From Scytonema millei VB511283 (lineage in GTDB: Bacteria > Cyanobacteriota > Cyanobacteriia > Cyanobacteriales > Chroococcidiopsidaceae): a stretch of 64,000 nucleotides of DNA. Location of the stretch: NCBI RefSeq assembly GCF_000817735.3, contig NZ_JTJC03000006.1, forward strand, positions 135,783-199,782. The letters are read 5' to 3'. Shown here piece by piece: positions 7,984-16,795 of this stretch; position 1 is the stretch's first letter; the number at the start of each line of letters is the position of its first letter. The notes beneath the pieces were generated by a model. The model made no database searches. It saw nothing but the letters and a program-made list of their open reading frames with translations, and had not been told where the DNA came from. A program made the translations under genes and the position numbers.

Positions 7984-8604
7984 TTACTTTTGTTCTTGCT
8001 GGGGAACTGCGGGTGCAGAAGTTGCAGGCTGAGGATTAGCTAACTTGTTGATTTGCTCTTTTTCTGAGGGACTAGGTGCAAGGGCAGCAGCTTGCTCGAA
8101 CAAGGGCTTAGCTAGCTCTGGCTTACCCTGTTCTTGAAGTAGCAGTGCCTTGCCTAAAACAGGACGATAATCTTTCCGATCGATTTGCATTGCCCGATCG
8201 AAAGCGGCATTGGCGCGATCGCTATTTTTCTGAGCAGCATAAACTTGACCCAATACCAAGTGATATAAACCTTCATTAGGGTTGAGAGCAATCAGTTTTT
8301 CCAAAGGTGCGATCGCACCCTGAAAGTCTCTTTGGCGGACGCGAACTTCTACTAATCCCTTCAGTGCTGCTTGGTTATCTGGCTCCTGTTTCAGAACGAG
8401 TTCGTACTCCTGTGCCTGATTCACCAGTGGAGATGAAGACTGCGATCGCGCTGTCTGACTAGCGGTGGGCGTAGCTTCCTGCGCTGGCTGACTATCTTTG
8501 ACTATGCCCTCTAACAGGGGTAACATCGAAGCCCCAATAAAGAAAACGGCTCCTAGCGCCAAGACGAGATTGATGAACCAACGACTGCGGGATGGCTGTG
8601 ACAC
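7984..8604 (-). CDS. Membrane-anchored tetratricopeptide repeat protein
   Basis: The product has 206 residues and starts with GTG (VSQPSRSRWF). Residues about 10-32 form one transmembrane segment or uncleaved signal anchor, followed by a Ser/Gln/Thr-rich linker (35-65). About three TPR units follow, in which A-L/W...G and P-N...A-L-x-G positions are visible (for example PEDNQAALKGLVEVRVRQ-like and YHLVLGQVYAAQ). The C-terminus is Pro/Ala/Gln-rich. TPR domains bind proteins; the likely role is a membrane-tethered scaffold. The partner is unknown. It is monocistronic and faces the transposon insertion side. Confidence 0.8.
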   Translation of the reverse strand: MSQPSRSRWFINLVLALGAVFFIGASMLPLLEGIVKDSQPAQEATPTASQTARSQSSSPLVNQAQEYELVLKQEPDNQAALKGLVEVRVRQRDFQGAIAPLEKLIALNPNEGLYHLVLGQVYAAQKNSDRANAAFDRAMQIDRKDYRPVLGKALLLQEQGKPELAKPLFEQAAALAPSPSEKEQINKLANPQPATSAPAVPQQEQK

Positions 8605-8935
8605 GATATCGCTTTGAACTCTACTTCCATATCTTAAAAGCTAACATTCAGAATGCTAATTGCTCATTGCCGAGCGCTAGGGGTTAATTTACCTAGTTGC
8701 TTGTACGAGTGCAGATTTTGTAAAATAGCGATTTTCCGATCTAGGGTAACATCACAACCAATTGGGGTTGTAGTGATATGTTATGCTGCGCTCACGCTTA
8801 GTTTACTTCTTACCAATGAGCTACGCTTGCCGACAGCATACAAAACGTAACTTAAATTATCCGCCGCTCGAATTTGCGAGCAGCAGGATAAAAATAGTCC
8901 CAAATGGGATTTGTCTCCGCCGCTAAGGAGTTTTT
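8605..8935. other. Divergent intergenic region
   Basis: This lies between the TPR gene (minus) and the next plus-strand gene, and should carry both promoters. AAGGAG at about 8922-8927 is the ribosome site for the ATG at 8936. No other structure is recognised. Confidence 0.5.
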
Positions 8936-9826
8936 ATGAATTCCGACCTGATTCCGTCTTCCCAAGTTTCCGATTCCGATTCCCAACAGCCTCCAACCGA
9001 GACTGTAGCAGAGGAAAACCAAGCAAGCCGCCAGCAGCCAATTCCACCCCCAAGCGAACCAATGCAGTATCGTGCCATTGGTCTAGTACGCGGTCGCTAT
9101 CAACCCAGCACCGAACAATTCACGCAAGGAACATTACTGGCGCATGATGGTACTCAGTTGCAAGCCGTACTGCTGGGACGAATTATTAGCTTAGTCAGAA
9201 AGCACATAGATTTAGAGGCAGAACACCTTTGGGTGGTTTACCCGCGTACGGGACAAAAAGATAATCAATTGCACCTTCAGATTGTCGGAGTTTGGGAACC
9301 AGAAACCCTAGCAAAGCAACCAACCCCAGAAGAAACTCCCACCAGCGAAGCAGCACCATCAGAAGCGGATTCTGCACCAATCGACAACGCCGAAGATGGT
9401 TATTTTTCTGTACGCGGTGAAGTCGTTTTTCAGTCTGCGGGGGATAGTCGGCTGGTCGTGAAAATCAAGCAAGCGCCACGCAAAGAATCAGATCGACCCA
9501 AGTTTTTTAAAGTCAATCTTCAAGGCGTGCTGAAAACAAAAGCTGTAGGTCAGTTTTGGGAGTTTCACGTTCTCAGACAAGCTGACGATCTCGTCGTACA
9601 AGAAGGTACATCGATCGCTACTTTGCCTAAACCCTTCCGAAAACCGATGAAAAAACCCTTCGGCGCGCGAGCGGGAGGAGGATATAACAAAGGTGGAGGT
9701 AGAGGTAAATTCGAGACCCCACGTCCCGTCCGTAAGACTGATGGCTCTACACCCATGCCTCAAAAACCCATACCCAAAGCCCCCATTCCCAAACCGACAA
9801 AACGTCCAAAACCACCGCAAGAATAA
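8936..9826 (+). CDS. Conserved cyanobacterial protein with basic Pro/Gly-rich tail
   Basis: The product has 296 residues, preceded by a strong AAGGAG site. An acidic, Ser/Gln/Pro-rich N-terminus (1-42) leads to a compact domain of about 42-120 (YRAIGLVRGRYQPS...LWVVYPRTG). A second acidic linker (125-155) and a related second beta-rich domain follow at about 158-225 (YFSVRGEVVFQSAG...FWEFHVLR). The tail from 235 is Lys/Arg/Gly/Pro-rich (KPFRKPMKKPFGARAGGG), the type of tail often found in RNA-binding proteins. I do not recognise a characterised family. Nucleic-acid contact is an inference from the tail only. Confidence 0.65.
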   Translation: MNSDLIPSSQVSDSDSQQPPTETVAEENQASRQQPIPPPSEPMQYRAIGLVRGRYQPSTEQFTQGTLLAHDGTQLQAVLLGRIISLVRKHIDLEAEHLWVVYPRTGQKDNQLHLQIVGVWEPETLAKQPTPEETPTSEAAPSEADSAPIDNAEDGYFSVRGEVVFQSAGDSRLVVKIKQAPRKESDRPKFFKVNLQGVLKTKAVGQFWEFHVLRQADDLVVQEGTSIATLPKPFRKPMKKPFGARAGGGYNKGGGRGKFETPRPVRKTDGSTPMPQKPIPKAPIPKPTKRPKPPQE

Positions 9827-9835
9827 ATAGTAGTT

Positions 9836-9877
9836 GGTGACTGGTGATTAGCAAAGAGGAAAAAACACCAGTCACCA
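9836..9877. terminator. Inverted repeat built from GGTGACT heptamers
   Basis: GGTGACTGGTG (9836-9846) and CACCAGTCACC (9867-9877) form an 11-base stem just after the stop at 9826. It may serve as a terminator, but has no clear T-tract and is part of the dispersed repeat family. Confidence 0.4.
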
Positions 9878-10012
9878 GCCACCTCGCTAAAACGCCACTA
9901 ACAACTCATCAACCAACGCACAACTCACTGAATTCCGAATTATCATAGAAACAGTGAAGCTATCTGGGTTGAGTCAAAATTTTCTGGGAAAAGCGTAGGT
10001 GAGAGGAAAACA

Positions 10013-10495
10013 GTGGTTGACAATAAGTTAGTGCGGACTTATCACCAAGAAGATATTCAACAAATTCTCCAAATAGCGATCGCTCGTCAAGCCTATGAAG
10101 GAGAATTTTCTCGCCAACAATTATTAGAAATCGCCGCTGAATTAGAAATTTCCCCAGAATGCCTGCAATTAGCAGAACAAGAATGGCTGACCCAGCAATC
10201 TGAGAGTCAAGAACGGCAGAGATTTAATCTGGATAGACGGAAAAAGTTGCAAAAGAGATTTGGTAACTATGGTTTAGTTAATATCTTTTTTATCCTTTTA
10301 GATCTGGTCAGCGGCGGCGGTCTGTCTTGGTCACTTTATATTTTATTATCTTTAAGCTTTCTCTTGGGTCTTGATGTGTGGAATAAGTCACAGATTCAAG
10401 GCGAGGAGTATGAAAAAGCCTTCCAGAATTGGAAACGTAGGCATCAAATCAAGCGTTCGATTGACTCTCTGCTAGACAGACTGCTCAAAGCTTAG
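10013..10495 (+). CDS. 2TM domain protein
   Basis: The product has 160 residues with a GTG start, seven bases after GAGG. The N-terminal 60 residues are soluble and helical (VRTYHQEDIQQILQIAIARQ), resembling the DUF1707/SHOCT-like helical domain. A basic hinge KKLQKRFGNYG leads to two transmembrane helices at about 83-98 and 106-121, the pattern of the 2TM domain found in small membrane proteins and fused to sensor kinases. The C-terminal 40 residues are charged. Function unknown; a role in membrane signalling is only suggested by the family. Confidence 0.65.
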   Translation: MVDNKLVRTYHQEDIQQILQIAIARQAYEGEFSRQQLLEIAAELEISPECLQLAEQEWLTQQSESQERQRFNLDRRKKLQKRFGNYGLVNIFFILLDLVSGGGLSWSLYILLSLSFLLGLDVWNKSQIQGEEYEKAFQNWKRRHQIKRSIDSLLDRLLKA

Positions 10496-11038
10496 TTAAT
10501 AAATTATATTTTCACCTGTAGTATTTATTAGCGATCGCCCGTACCTATCCCCGGTTTCAGAGGCGCGCTTAGAGGGCGATCGCTAGTTTTAAACTACACA
10601 ATTAAAAATTTTTATCTAGCCTAAGATAGACAAACGATCGAGGTTCAAGACTAAATTTTCTAACCTAAGGAGAGTTGATTTTATTTCGAGTATCTCTTTA
10701 GAAATACTCTAATTTTTGCTTGTTACTACTATTGATATATAGTTGCTCTTAATCCAACAAAAATGAAAGTTTTTTGGTAAAAATAGACGTAACGATGAAT
10801 TTTTATCATTTTTCTGAGCTAAAACCACAAAATGCAGAAATCAAACATAACTTCTGAGAATTAATTTTTTCTAACCTAAGTCTAACCTAAGGTAGATATG
10901 CGAGTTTTAGAACTAACTATACAAAGCGCAAGTTTACCAGTAAAAGACAATTAGAATTCTGCTGGGAGTGCCAAATCTGGTGCAGAAATTCGTTTAATAG
11001 ACTCCAAAAAAAGCAAACTGTATGCGAGGATGACAAAA
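10496..11038. other. Long leader region with repeated TCTAACCTAAG motif
   Basis: No gene. The motif TCTAACCTAAG or a close variant occurs at 10615-10625 (TCTAGCCTAAG), 10659-10669, 10870-10880 and 10881-10891. Several promoters or regulator sites may control the exported protein that follows. Confidence 0.5.
10870..10892 (+). promoter_or_regulatory. Pho-box-like tandem repeat
   Basis: TCTAACCT-AAG-TCTAACCT has the 8-base unit, 3-base spacer, 11-base period layout of the cyanobacterial Pho box (consensus CTTAACCT, 3-base gap), with six of eight bases matching in each unit. It lies about 150 bases upstream of the exported-protein gene at 11039. Control by the phosphate response regulator SphR/PhoB is therefore a possibility, not proven. 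Confidence 0.4.
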
Positions 11039-11839
11039 ATGAATGTTAAATTTTTCCATTCAACTGCTATTGTATTTAGTATTGCAACAGTTGTAGCAGT
11101 TGCTAGCAAACTTCCGGCATCAGCGCAGACCTCAAACTCTAAAATTTCTACTTCTGCTGCTGCTTTGAAGGATAGATCGAGAGTTAACACGATCGCGCAA
11201 GTCGATCCGACCTATCCCAGCACTCAACCATCTACCCCCACTACAGATCCGACCTATCCCAGCACTCAACCATCTACCCCCACTACAGATCCGACCTATC
11301 CCAGCACTCAACCATCTACCCCCACTACAGATCCGACGACTCCTACTACAGAACCAACTACCCCAACAGAACCACCAGCAACTAATCCAGATCCCATTGA
11401 ACCAGGATCGTCTACCCGTGGTGGTTCTAGCTACGTAGGTGTGGGAGCGAATATTGGTATAGACGGTAGTACGGCTTTAGGTGACACTAACTTTACCGTC
11501 ATCAGTAAAATCGGATTAACTAATGCTGTCTCTGCACGTCCGTCAGTCATCATTGGGGACAACACCACCATCTTGATTCCCGTGACCTACGACTTTAACT
11601 TGCAACCTACAGGAATCGATACAGGTTCGGAAGCTGGTTCGATTTTTGCACCCTATGTCGGCGGTGGTTTGGGTATTTCTACGGGAGACGATAGCGATGT
11701 AGGACCAATGTTAACTGCTGGTGTAGATGTACCAATAGGCGAGCAATTTACAGCTAACGTAGGTGCGAACGTAGGCTTTTTAGATGATACAGAAGTAGGT
11801 ATTCAAATTGGTGTTGGCTATAACTTTGCTGGCTTTTAA
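11039..11839 (+). CDS. Exported beta-barrel-like protein with Pro/Thr repeat linker
   Basis: The product has 266 residues from ATG 11039, nine bases after GAGG; the upstream in-frame ATG 11030 abuts GAGG and is less likely. A signal peptide ends near ASAQT. Then come three perfect 14-residue repeats DPTYPSTQPSTPTT and further Pro/Thr-rich sequence, typical of an extended, wall-spanning linker. From about 140 the protein alternates hydrophobic and glycine residues (YVGVGANIGIDGS, IFAPYVGGGLGIS, VGIQIGVGYNFAGF) and ends in Phe, like small outer-membrane beta barrels. An outer-membrane location is inferred. Upstream Pho-box-like repeats may regulate it. Confidence 0.65.
   Translation: MNVKFFHSTAIVFSIATVVAVASKLPASAQTSNSKISTSAAALKDRSRVNTIAQVDPTYPSTQPSTPTTDPTYPSTQPSTPTTDPTYPSTQPSTPTTDPTTPTTEPTTPTEPPATNPDPIEPGSSTRGGSSYVGVGANIGIDGSTALGDTNFTVISKIGLTNAVSARPSVIIGDNTTILIPVTYDFNLQPTGIDTGSEAGSIFAPYVGGGLGISTGDDSDVGPMLTAGVDVPIGEQFTANVGANVGFLDDTEVGIQIGVGYNFAGF
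11204..11329 (+). repeat. Three tandem 42-base coding repeats
   Basis: Three identical 42-base units (11204-11245, 11246-11287, 11288-11329) encode DPTYPSTQPSTPTT. They appear base-perfect, so they are recent or kept homogeneous, and copy number may vary between strains. Confidence 0.9.
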
Positions 11840-11840
11840 T

Positions 11841-11907
11841 CAGTGACTAGTGACTAGTGGTTGGTGGCTAGAAAAAAGTCCAGCCACTAGCCATTCACAA
11901 GCAACCA
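11841..11907. repeat. AGTGACTAGTGACT-type repeat array
   Basis: CAGTGACTAGTGACTAGTGG and its complement-like partner CAGCCACTAGCCATT flank a short spacer after the stop at 11839. This belongs to the most frequent dispersed repeat family in the window. Confidence 0.7.
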
Positions 11908-11922
11908 GTTATCGCAATAGCT

Positions 11923-11957
11923 ATAGCGCCTGGAGAATTGTCTTCTACAGGCGCTAT
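11923..11957 (+). terminator. Hairpin after the exported-protein gene
   Basis: ATAGCGCCTG at 11923-11932 pairs with CAGGCGCTAT at 11948-11957, a 10-base stem with a 15-base loop. No T-run follows, so termination is plausible but unproven. Confidence 0.45.
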
Positions 11958-12065
11958 GCTGGTTAAGTTATAGAGTTTCAACTAGTTATCTTCTGTATAT
12001 AACCATAGAATAATCTTTAAATTTAGGTTTTAGGTAAAGCCAACGTAAATATCTATCTAACTTAT

Positions 12066-13160
12066 GTGAAAAAAGTGTTAATCGATCGAGGCGTAAGACA
12101 ACTTCTGGCTTGGTACGATCGCGATCGCAGACCGCTACCGTGGCGACAGCAGGTCAATATTTATCACACTTGGATCTGTGAGGTCATGAGCCAACAGACA
12201 ACTCTAGCCGTTGTCTTACCCAAATTTGCTCAATTTATTCAACAACTGCCTACGGTAGACGATCTAGCCAACTGCGATGAAGAGATATTACACCAACTCT
12301 GGGCTGGATTGGGATATTATGCGCGAGCGAGAAACTTGAAAAAAGGTGCAGAGTTCATCGTCAACCGCCTCAACGGTCGTTTTCCCCAATCTTATCGCGA
12401 ATGGTTGCAAATTCCGGGTTGTGGCGATTATACTGCTGCCGCGATCGCCAGTATTTGCTTGAATGAAAAAGTTCCTTGTATTGATGGTAATGTCATACGG
12501 GTGGTGAGTCGCTTGCTAGCCTTACAAGATGTGTGGAGTACAGCAGGGCGATCGCGCATCCAAGATTATCTCACGCAAGTCATTCCTAGCGATCGTCCTG
12601 GTGATTTTAATCAAGCGATGATGGAGTTGGGTGCAACAATCTGCCGAAAAACGAAACCCCGTTGCGATATTTGTCCTTTACAAATGCAATGTTTAGCTTA
12701 CGCTAACAATTGTATTGAAATTTGTCCTCCTAAAAAACCCCGCCGCGTTTTAGTAGATACGGAATTATTCGTGCTAATTTTCTGGCATCGAGAAACTGAT
12801 ACTTTTGCAATTGTCGAAAGAACAGATGGATTTTTAGCTAAAACAAGGGGATTTCCTTTGACGATCGCGCATCAATTATCAAAACTCGATCGCTGGCAAC
12901 CGCTTCAACTACCAGGAAAATTTACCCATGCGATCGCTCATCATCGTATTACTGGAAGGATTTGCGTTATTCAATTAAATAGTAATGACATTGATATCTC
13001 CATGCGGCAGCATTTGGCTTTATCGAAAACCCTACACTGGATGAATCGTCTAGACCTAAGCGCAAAACTCTCAACCGCACTCGATCGAAAAGCTTTTCAG
13101 TTATTTCAAAATTACACTTATTCTGATTCAATTTGCGAACAACTCGCACTAAATTTATAG
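12066..13160 (+). CDS. mutY: A/G-specific adenine DNA glycosylase MutY
   Basis: MutY removes adenine mispaired with 8-oxoguanine in base excision repair. The 364-residue product starts with GTG. Catalytic Glu39 is in ICEVMSQQTT (Escherichia coli Glu37), the helix-hairpin-helix is LQIPGCGDYTAAAI (114-127) with catalytic Asp140 in IDGNVIRV, and the iron-sulfur cluster ligands are Cys193, Cys200, Cys203 and Cys209 (C-x6-C-x2-C-x5-C). The C-terminal domain from about 235 has a Nudix-like fold that recognises 8-oxoguanine. Length is normal. Downstream is a small hairpin and the convergent GHL10 gene. Confidence 0.96.
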   Translation: MKKVLIDRGVRQLLAWYDRDRRPLPWRQQVNIYHTWICEVMSQQTTLAVVLPKFAQFIQQLPTVDDLANCDEEILHQLWAGLGYYARARNLKKGAEFIVNRLNGRFPQSYREWLQIPGCGDYTAAAIASICLNEKVPCIDGNVIRVVSRLLALQDVWSTAGRSRIQDYLTQVIPSDRPGDFNQAMMELGATICRKTKPRCDICPLQMQCLAYANNCIEICPPKKPRRVLVDTELFVLIFWHRETDTFAIVERTDGFLAKTRGFPLTIAHQLSKLDRWQPLQLPGKFTHAIAHHRITGRICVIQLNSNDIDISMRQHLALSKTLHWMNRLDLSAKLSTALDRKAFQLFQNYTYSDSICEQLALNL

Positions 13161-13178
13161 CATGAAATTTAAGTGTAG

Positions 13179-13195
13179 GGTGGGCAATGCCCACC
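13179..13195. terminator. GGTGGGCA/TGCCCACC hairpin between convergent genes
   Basis: An 8-base palindromic stem with one unpaired base lies between the mutY stop and the convergent glycosidase stop. The same sequence element, longer, recurs at 48191-48213, so it is a dispersed repeat used at gene ends. Confidence 0.5.
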
Positions 13196-13206
13196 TGATG
13201 ATATCG

Positions 13207-14745
13207 CTATTTCCAACGACAAGACTTGCGCAAATTTTCAGTTTCAGGTTCTTGCCAAGAAAAAGCAAAATGGCTCATCCCTTTGACTTGAGGTGCAGCA
13301 CGCTCGATCGCGCTCATTTGAGCTTCGAGAGAGGGGCGATTGCTGATAGACTGTCCCCATGTACCAGCGATCGCCGGAATAACTTTAGCTTCAGGTGGCG
13401 CGTATTTAAACACTCTTTGCACCAAAGCCGCAATGCAATCGGCGTTACCGCAAGCAGCATAGGACATGGGATGCCACTCCGCACTGGTAGGAAACCGATC
13501 CCAAGGTTGCAAGCGGGAATCATACCCCTCACCTACAACTTGGTTGCCATCAGGAAAAAACACTAACCCTGTCTGTATTCCCTGTTGTTGTACTGGTGAA
13601 GCTGCCAAGGCGACAAAATCGAGAATTCCTTGTAGGGCATGGGCTACACTCAACCGCCACAACTCCAACTGTAGCAGCGGACGACGCGCCGCAGCACTCG
13701 GTAACACTTTTTTCTCCTCTTGAGTGGGTGGAGTGCGTCCCTGCCAAAGTGGTTCTCCTTCATCGGGATAAAGCTTATCGACCTCATCAACATCTGAGGC
13801 TGATAACGCACCCTTAGCAACATAGCGTTTAATCAGTTCTCGCCCCTTTTTGTTCAACGCCCGTTGTTCTAAAGCTTGACGGGCTGCTTCGCTATAAATC
13901 CATAAATCTTGTACTTTAGAGACTACAGAAGCACCACCCAAACCGCGTGGATAACGCACGTAGTCAAATAAGACTCCATCAGGGCGGCGGCGTACCACTT
14001 GTTGCACCAACTGATAGAAGTCCCGCTTTGCCTGGACGTTGTAAGGATCGATAAATACTTGACTGGCGTTATCTACAACATTTAAGCTCGTATCGCCCTT
14101 AAAATTCCTGGCTAATACCGATTGGCGATCGCTGCGTTGCCCGTAAGAATAGCCGAAGTTCATCATAAACATCCAAGCGTAGACTTTCAAGCCTCGTTCG
14201 TGGGCTTTTTGAATTGCTTCGGCGAGTAAATCTGTATTTTCCGTCCCAGGGGTACGCACCATCGCAGGCCATGCTGTCGGGTTAGCCGATGCGGGTAATA
14301 GCACTTGCCCATCCGCAAATGTCTCGATGTAAACGTAGTTATAGCCTCGGCTGACAATCCGATCCATAATCTTGTCTAATACCCCTGGCTGAGTATCGCA
14401 GGGATAAAGCCGCAACCAAATCGCTTGATGTTGAGGCGGAGTGCGATCGCGGCACTCTGCTAATTGCTGTGCTTGTTGGTTTATTAGCTGTTTATAGCGG
14501 TTTTGCGCCTCTGTGTCACCTTGTAATGCTTTCTGGAGTAAACTTTCTTTCTCTTGCCTTACTGCTTCTGATTCCTGACAGTAGGCAGTTGTTTGGGCTA
14601 TTACAGGATGGTTTCCCAAGCTCATTACCAGTAAGCTACTCGTAAAGGCGATCGCCGCTAGGTATCGTTGTAATCGGCGCAGTTGCAAGAATTTTAATTG
14701 ACTTAATTTGCAATCGGACATTCCTAAAAACAAGAAATAGGACAA
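13207..14745 (-). CDS. Glycoside hydrolase-like protein, GHL10/DUF187 family
   Basis: The product has 512 residues. A signal peptide or anchor lies at about 25-50 (AAIAFTSSLLVMSLGNHPVIAQT), so it acts outside the cytoplasm. The GHL10-type TIM barrel runs from about 105: AIWLRLYPCD, MDRIVSRGYNYVYIETF, KVYAWMFMMNFG, FIDPYNVQAKRDFYQLVQQ, PDGVLFDYVRYPRG, and late AGTWGQS and SHFAFSWQEPE. Family members are putative glycosidases for cell-wall or exopolysaccharide; the substrate is unknown. An alternative start nearer the hydrophobic segment is possible. It converges on mutY, and its upstream region holds AGTCGTA-type repeats. Confidence 0.8.
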   Translation of the reverse strand: MSYFLFLGMSDCKLSQLKFLQLRRLQRYLAAIAFTSSLLVMSLGNHPVIAQTTAYCQESEAVRQEKESLLQKALQGDTEAQNRYKQLINQQAQQLAECRDRTPPQHQAIWLRLYPCDTQPGVLDKIMDRIVSRGYNYVYIETFADGQVLLPASANPTAWPAMVRTPGTENTDLLAEAIQKAHERGLKVYAWMFMMNFGYSYGQRSDRQSVLARNFKGDTSLNVVDNASQVFIDPYNVQAKRDFYQLVQQVVRRRPDGVLFDYVRYPRGLGGASVVSKVQDLWIYSEAARQALEQRALNKKGRELIKRYVAKGALSASDVDEVDKLYPDEGEPLWQGRTPPTQEEKKVLPSAAARRPLLQLELWRLSVAHALQGILDFVALAASPVQQQGIQTGLVFFPDGNQVVGEGYDSRLQPWDRFPTSAEWHPMSYAACGNADCIAALVQRVFKYAPPEAKVIPAIAGTWGQSISNRPSLEAQMSAIERAAPQVKGMSHFAFSWQEPETENLRKSCRWK

Positions 14746-15129
14746 AAAAAGTCGTAAGTCGTAACTCGTACCTCGTAAGTTAGAAAAATATCTGGATAAC
14801 CTTAAATAAAGTTGACAAATTATTGACTTAGCTGATTCTATGTTCTAGTTCGCAGAAGATAACTCTTCCACTTACGACTTACGACTTACGACTTACGACT
14901 TAGTTTGACGTTAGTATTCGACCTTTGGTTGCTGCCATTACTCAGAATAATTCGGAATTTGTCCCGTGTAATTCGTAATTATTCGGAATTCCTGTCACTG
15001 ATGTTTCCTTTATCCGTTTCCTGGTAGGCGATCGCCTGCTTTGTTTGTGTAAAAAAATACTGGCAAGCAGTAACCTGCTTGCCACCAGCAAAGATACATA
15101 TTTCTTAAATATGCCACTAGTAACTAAGC
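14746..15129. other. Repeat-rich intergenic region
   Basis: No gene. AGTCGTA-type heptamers at about 14748-14779 and their complements at 14871-14899 form a long imperfect inverted repeat. AATTCGTAATTATTCGGAATT-like repeats are at about 14950-14995, and the psb27 terminator is at 15048-15084. Confidence 0.6.
15048..15084 (-). terminator. Rho-independent terminator of psb27
   Basis: On the minus strand, TGGCAAGCAG pairs with CTGCTTGCCA around a four-base loop (15061-15084) and is followed by GTATTTTTTTA. A perfect 10-base stem plus T-run 45 bases after the psb27 stop is a classic intrinsic terminator. Confidence 0.85.
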
Positions 15130-15525
15130 TTAATTTCCCCGAGCAACCGCCATCTCTACTTGTTTGAATTCTAATTCCAGGCGTTGCTTAAGTTTTGCTG
15201 GTAGAGGACGGTTAGGATAAGAACTGTAGTGACCAGCCAGGGAATTTAAAGCGGTGCGCATGGTGGTAAAAGAACTTAAACCTGTCAAACTACCATTACG
15301 CTGATAGCGGGCAGCGAAATCATTAATTTTTTTGCGGGCTTCTGCTTGGACTTCGCCTTTGTTCGGTGCATCCTGCGGCATTTCGATAGCGTTGCGCAAT
15401 ATACCTATCACATCCAAGGTATCTTGACGATAATCTCCAGAAAGCCCACCGCCACTAGAGCAGCCCATTAAACCAATAACGACTACCAAAACCAGGGCAA
15501 GTAGACGTGACCAATAGTGCTTCAT
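15130..15525 (-). CDS. psb27: Photosystem II assembly lipoprotein Psb27
   Basis: I start at ATG 15525 (MKHYWSRLL), which places a normal lipoprotein signal at the N-terminus; an upstream in-frame ATG at 15585 would add 20 unlikely residues. The hydrophobic stretch ends in the lipobox LMGC, so Cys is lipidated and the protein faces the thylakoid lumen. The mature four-helix part shows LSGDYRQDTLDVIGILRNAI and the Y-P-N-R-P-L-P loop typical of Psb27. Psb27 binds CP43 in photosystem II assembly and repair intermediates before the oxygen-evolving cluster forms. Length (131 residues) is normal. A strong terminator follows. Confidence 0.93.
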   Translation of the reverse strand: MKHYWSRLLALVLVVVIGLMGCSSGGGLSGDYRQDTLDVIGILRNAIEMPQDAPNKGEVQAEARKKINDFAARYQRNGSLTGLSSFTTMRTALNSLAGHYSSYPNRPLPAKLKQRLELEFKQVEMAVARGN

Positions 15526-15598
15526 ATACAATCCATTCACATTCATACTTAAATCACAGTCAATCCTACCGTGGAATGGGATCATCTAAGAAGCCGAC

Positions 15599-15630
15599 TG
15601 ATAACTGATAACTGATAACTGATAACTGAC
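15599..15630. repeat. TGATAAC heptamer array
   Basis: Four tandem TGATAAC units plus a partial one end directly before the maf start codon, occupying the place where a ribosome site would be expected. Confidence 0.85.
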
Positions 15631-16227
15631 ATGGGTTTACCGCAATTTGTTTTGGCTTCTGCTTCTCCAGCGCGGCGGCGCTTGTTACAAATGGTTGGCA
15701 TCGAACCATTTGTGCGCGTCAGCAATTTTGATGAGTCTCAAATTCAAACCGAGAATGCAACTGAATTGGTAGAAACTTTAGCGCGTTGTAAAGCGGAAGC
15801 GATCGCACCTCAATTTGATTCGGCTTTAATTGTGGGCTGTGATTCTGTCTTGCTGTTAAATGGAGAAATTCATGGTAAACCGGAGAATATAGAAGTCGCG
15901 ATTGCCCGTTGGCAGCACATGAGCGGTCAAATAGGGGAACTATATACAGGTCATGCTATTATCGACCAGCCACAACAACAAATACTTGTCCGCACTCAAG
16001 TCACGCGGGTTTATTTTGCTCAAATGAGCGATCGCGCTATTAGAGCTTACGTTGCTACCGGAGAACCCCTCAAGTGTGCTGGTGCTTTTGCTTTAGAAGG
16101 GCGTGGGGGTCTATTTGTCGATAAAATTGAAGGCTGTCACTCAAACGTCATTGGTCTCAGCTTACCCCTACTGCGCCAAATGCTCTTGCAACTCGGTTAT
16201 GAGGTGACGGATTTTTGGGATAGGTAA
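15631..16227 (+). CDS. maf: Maf-like nucleotide pyrophosphatase
   Basis: The product has 198 residues. It shows the Maf P-loop-like start [18 protein letters not shown] with the metal-binding Glu, [12 protein letters not shown] with the catalytic Asp, [13 protein letters not shown] and [18 protein letters not shown]. Maf proteins hydrolyse non-canonical or canonical nucleoside triphosphates (dTTP/UTP or modified pyrimidines), cleaning the nucleotide pool and influencing cell division. The exact substrate class cannot be fixed here. The start is immediately after a TGATAAC repeat array, with no clear Shine-Dalgarno sequence. Confidence 0.92.
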   Translation: MGLPQFVLASASPARRRLLQMVGIEPFVRVSNFDESQIQTENATELVETLARCKAEAIAPQFDSALIVGCDSVLLLNGEIHGKPENIEVAIARWQHMSGQIGELYTGHAIIDQPQQQILVRTQVTRVYFAQMSDRAIRAYVATGEPLKCAGAFALEGRGGLFVDKIEGCHSNVIGLSLPLLRQMLLQLGYEVTDFWDR

Positions 16228-16306
16228 GTCAAAAGTCAAAAGTTAAAAGTCAAAACTACATTTGCAAAAGATTAGTGACTGACAACTAACAACCGACAAC
16301 CAACAA

Positions 16307-16564
16307 CTACCAATTACCATCCACCTCAAATTGATGCGTGCGTAATACCGCTTCCCCATGATCTGGAACCCAAGCTAACCACTCGTCTTTTCCCACCTGG
16401 CACAGGAGCAATGCTTCATCATGACTGTAAGTACTGGGAAGTTCTCGCAACTTGACCCAACCATTGCGTTGACATTGCTCTAATGAATTGTCGTAAATTT
16501 TGTTCAACCAGTCCGAATGGGTTCTATCGGCGGTTTTGTGTTGTTTGTGAGAATTTAGTTGCAC
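16307..16564 (-). CDS. Small conserved hypothetical protein
   Basis: The product has 85 residues, soluble, with no signal. Features are DWLNKIYDNSLEQCQRNGWVKLRELPS and DEALLLCQVGKDEWLAWVPDHGEAVL, a regular helix-then-beta pattern that looks like a real protein. I do not recognise a characterised family. It is convergent with maf and divergent from pcyA. Confidence 0.6.
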   Translation of the reverse strand: MQLNSHKQHKTADRTHSDWLNKIYDNSLEQCQRNGWVKLRELPSTYSHDEALLLCQVGKDEWLAWVPDHGEAVLRTHQFEVDGNW

Positions 16565-16795
16565 TGCCTTTGCCCTCTTTACTCAGAAAAGTCGATCGGC
16601 AATCTGTAAAAATTGCTTTTCTGTAGTTTATGCTACAGAAAATTCGAGAGAAGCTGCATCTATCGTTGGATAACTTTACGTTTGTTCCAGCCAGATATAC
16701 GATCGCCTTTTAAGTTCCGAACCACATAGAGTAATAGAATGAGAAGTTGTGAGTGATGAATTTAGCATTCACAGTCCGGTATTGAGTATTTTTCC

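Noticed and set aside
8653-8850. 65-codon plus-strand ORF in the gap before the basic-tailed protein
   Set aside because: No ribosome site, no domain and an unusual composition; it covers a divergent promoter region.
13162-13566. 134-codon ORF opposite the GHL10 gene
   Set aside because: It is a complementary-strand shadow of conserved glycosidase codons.
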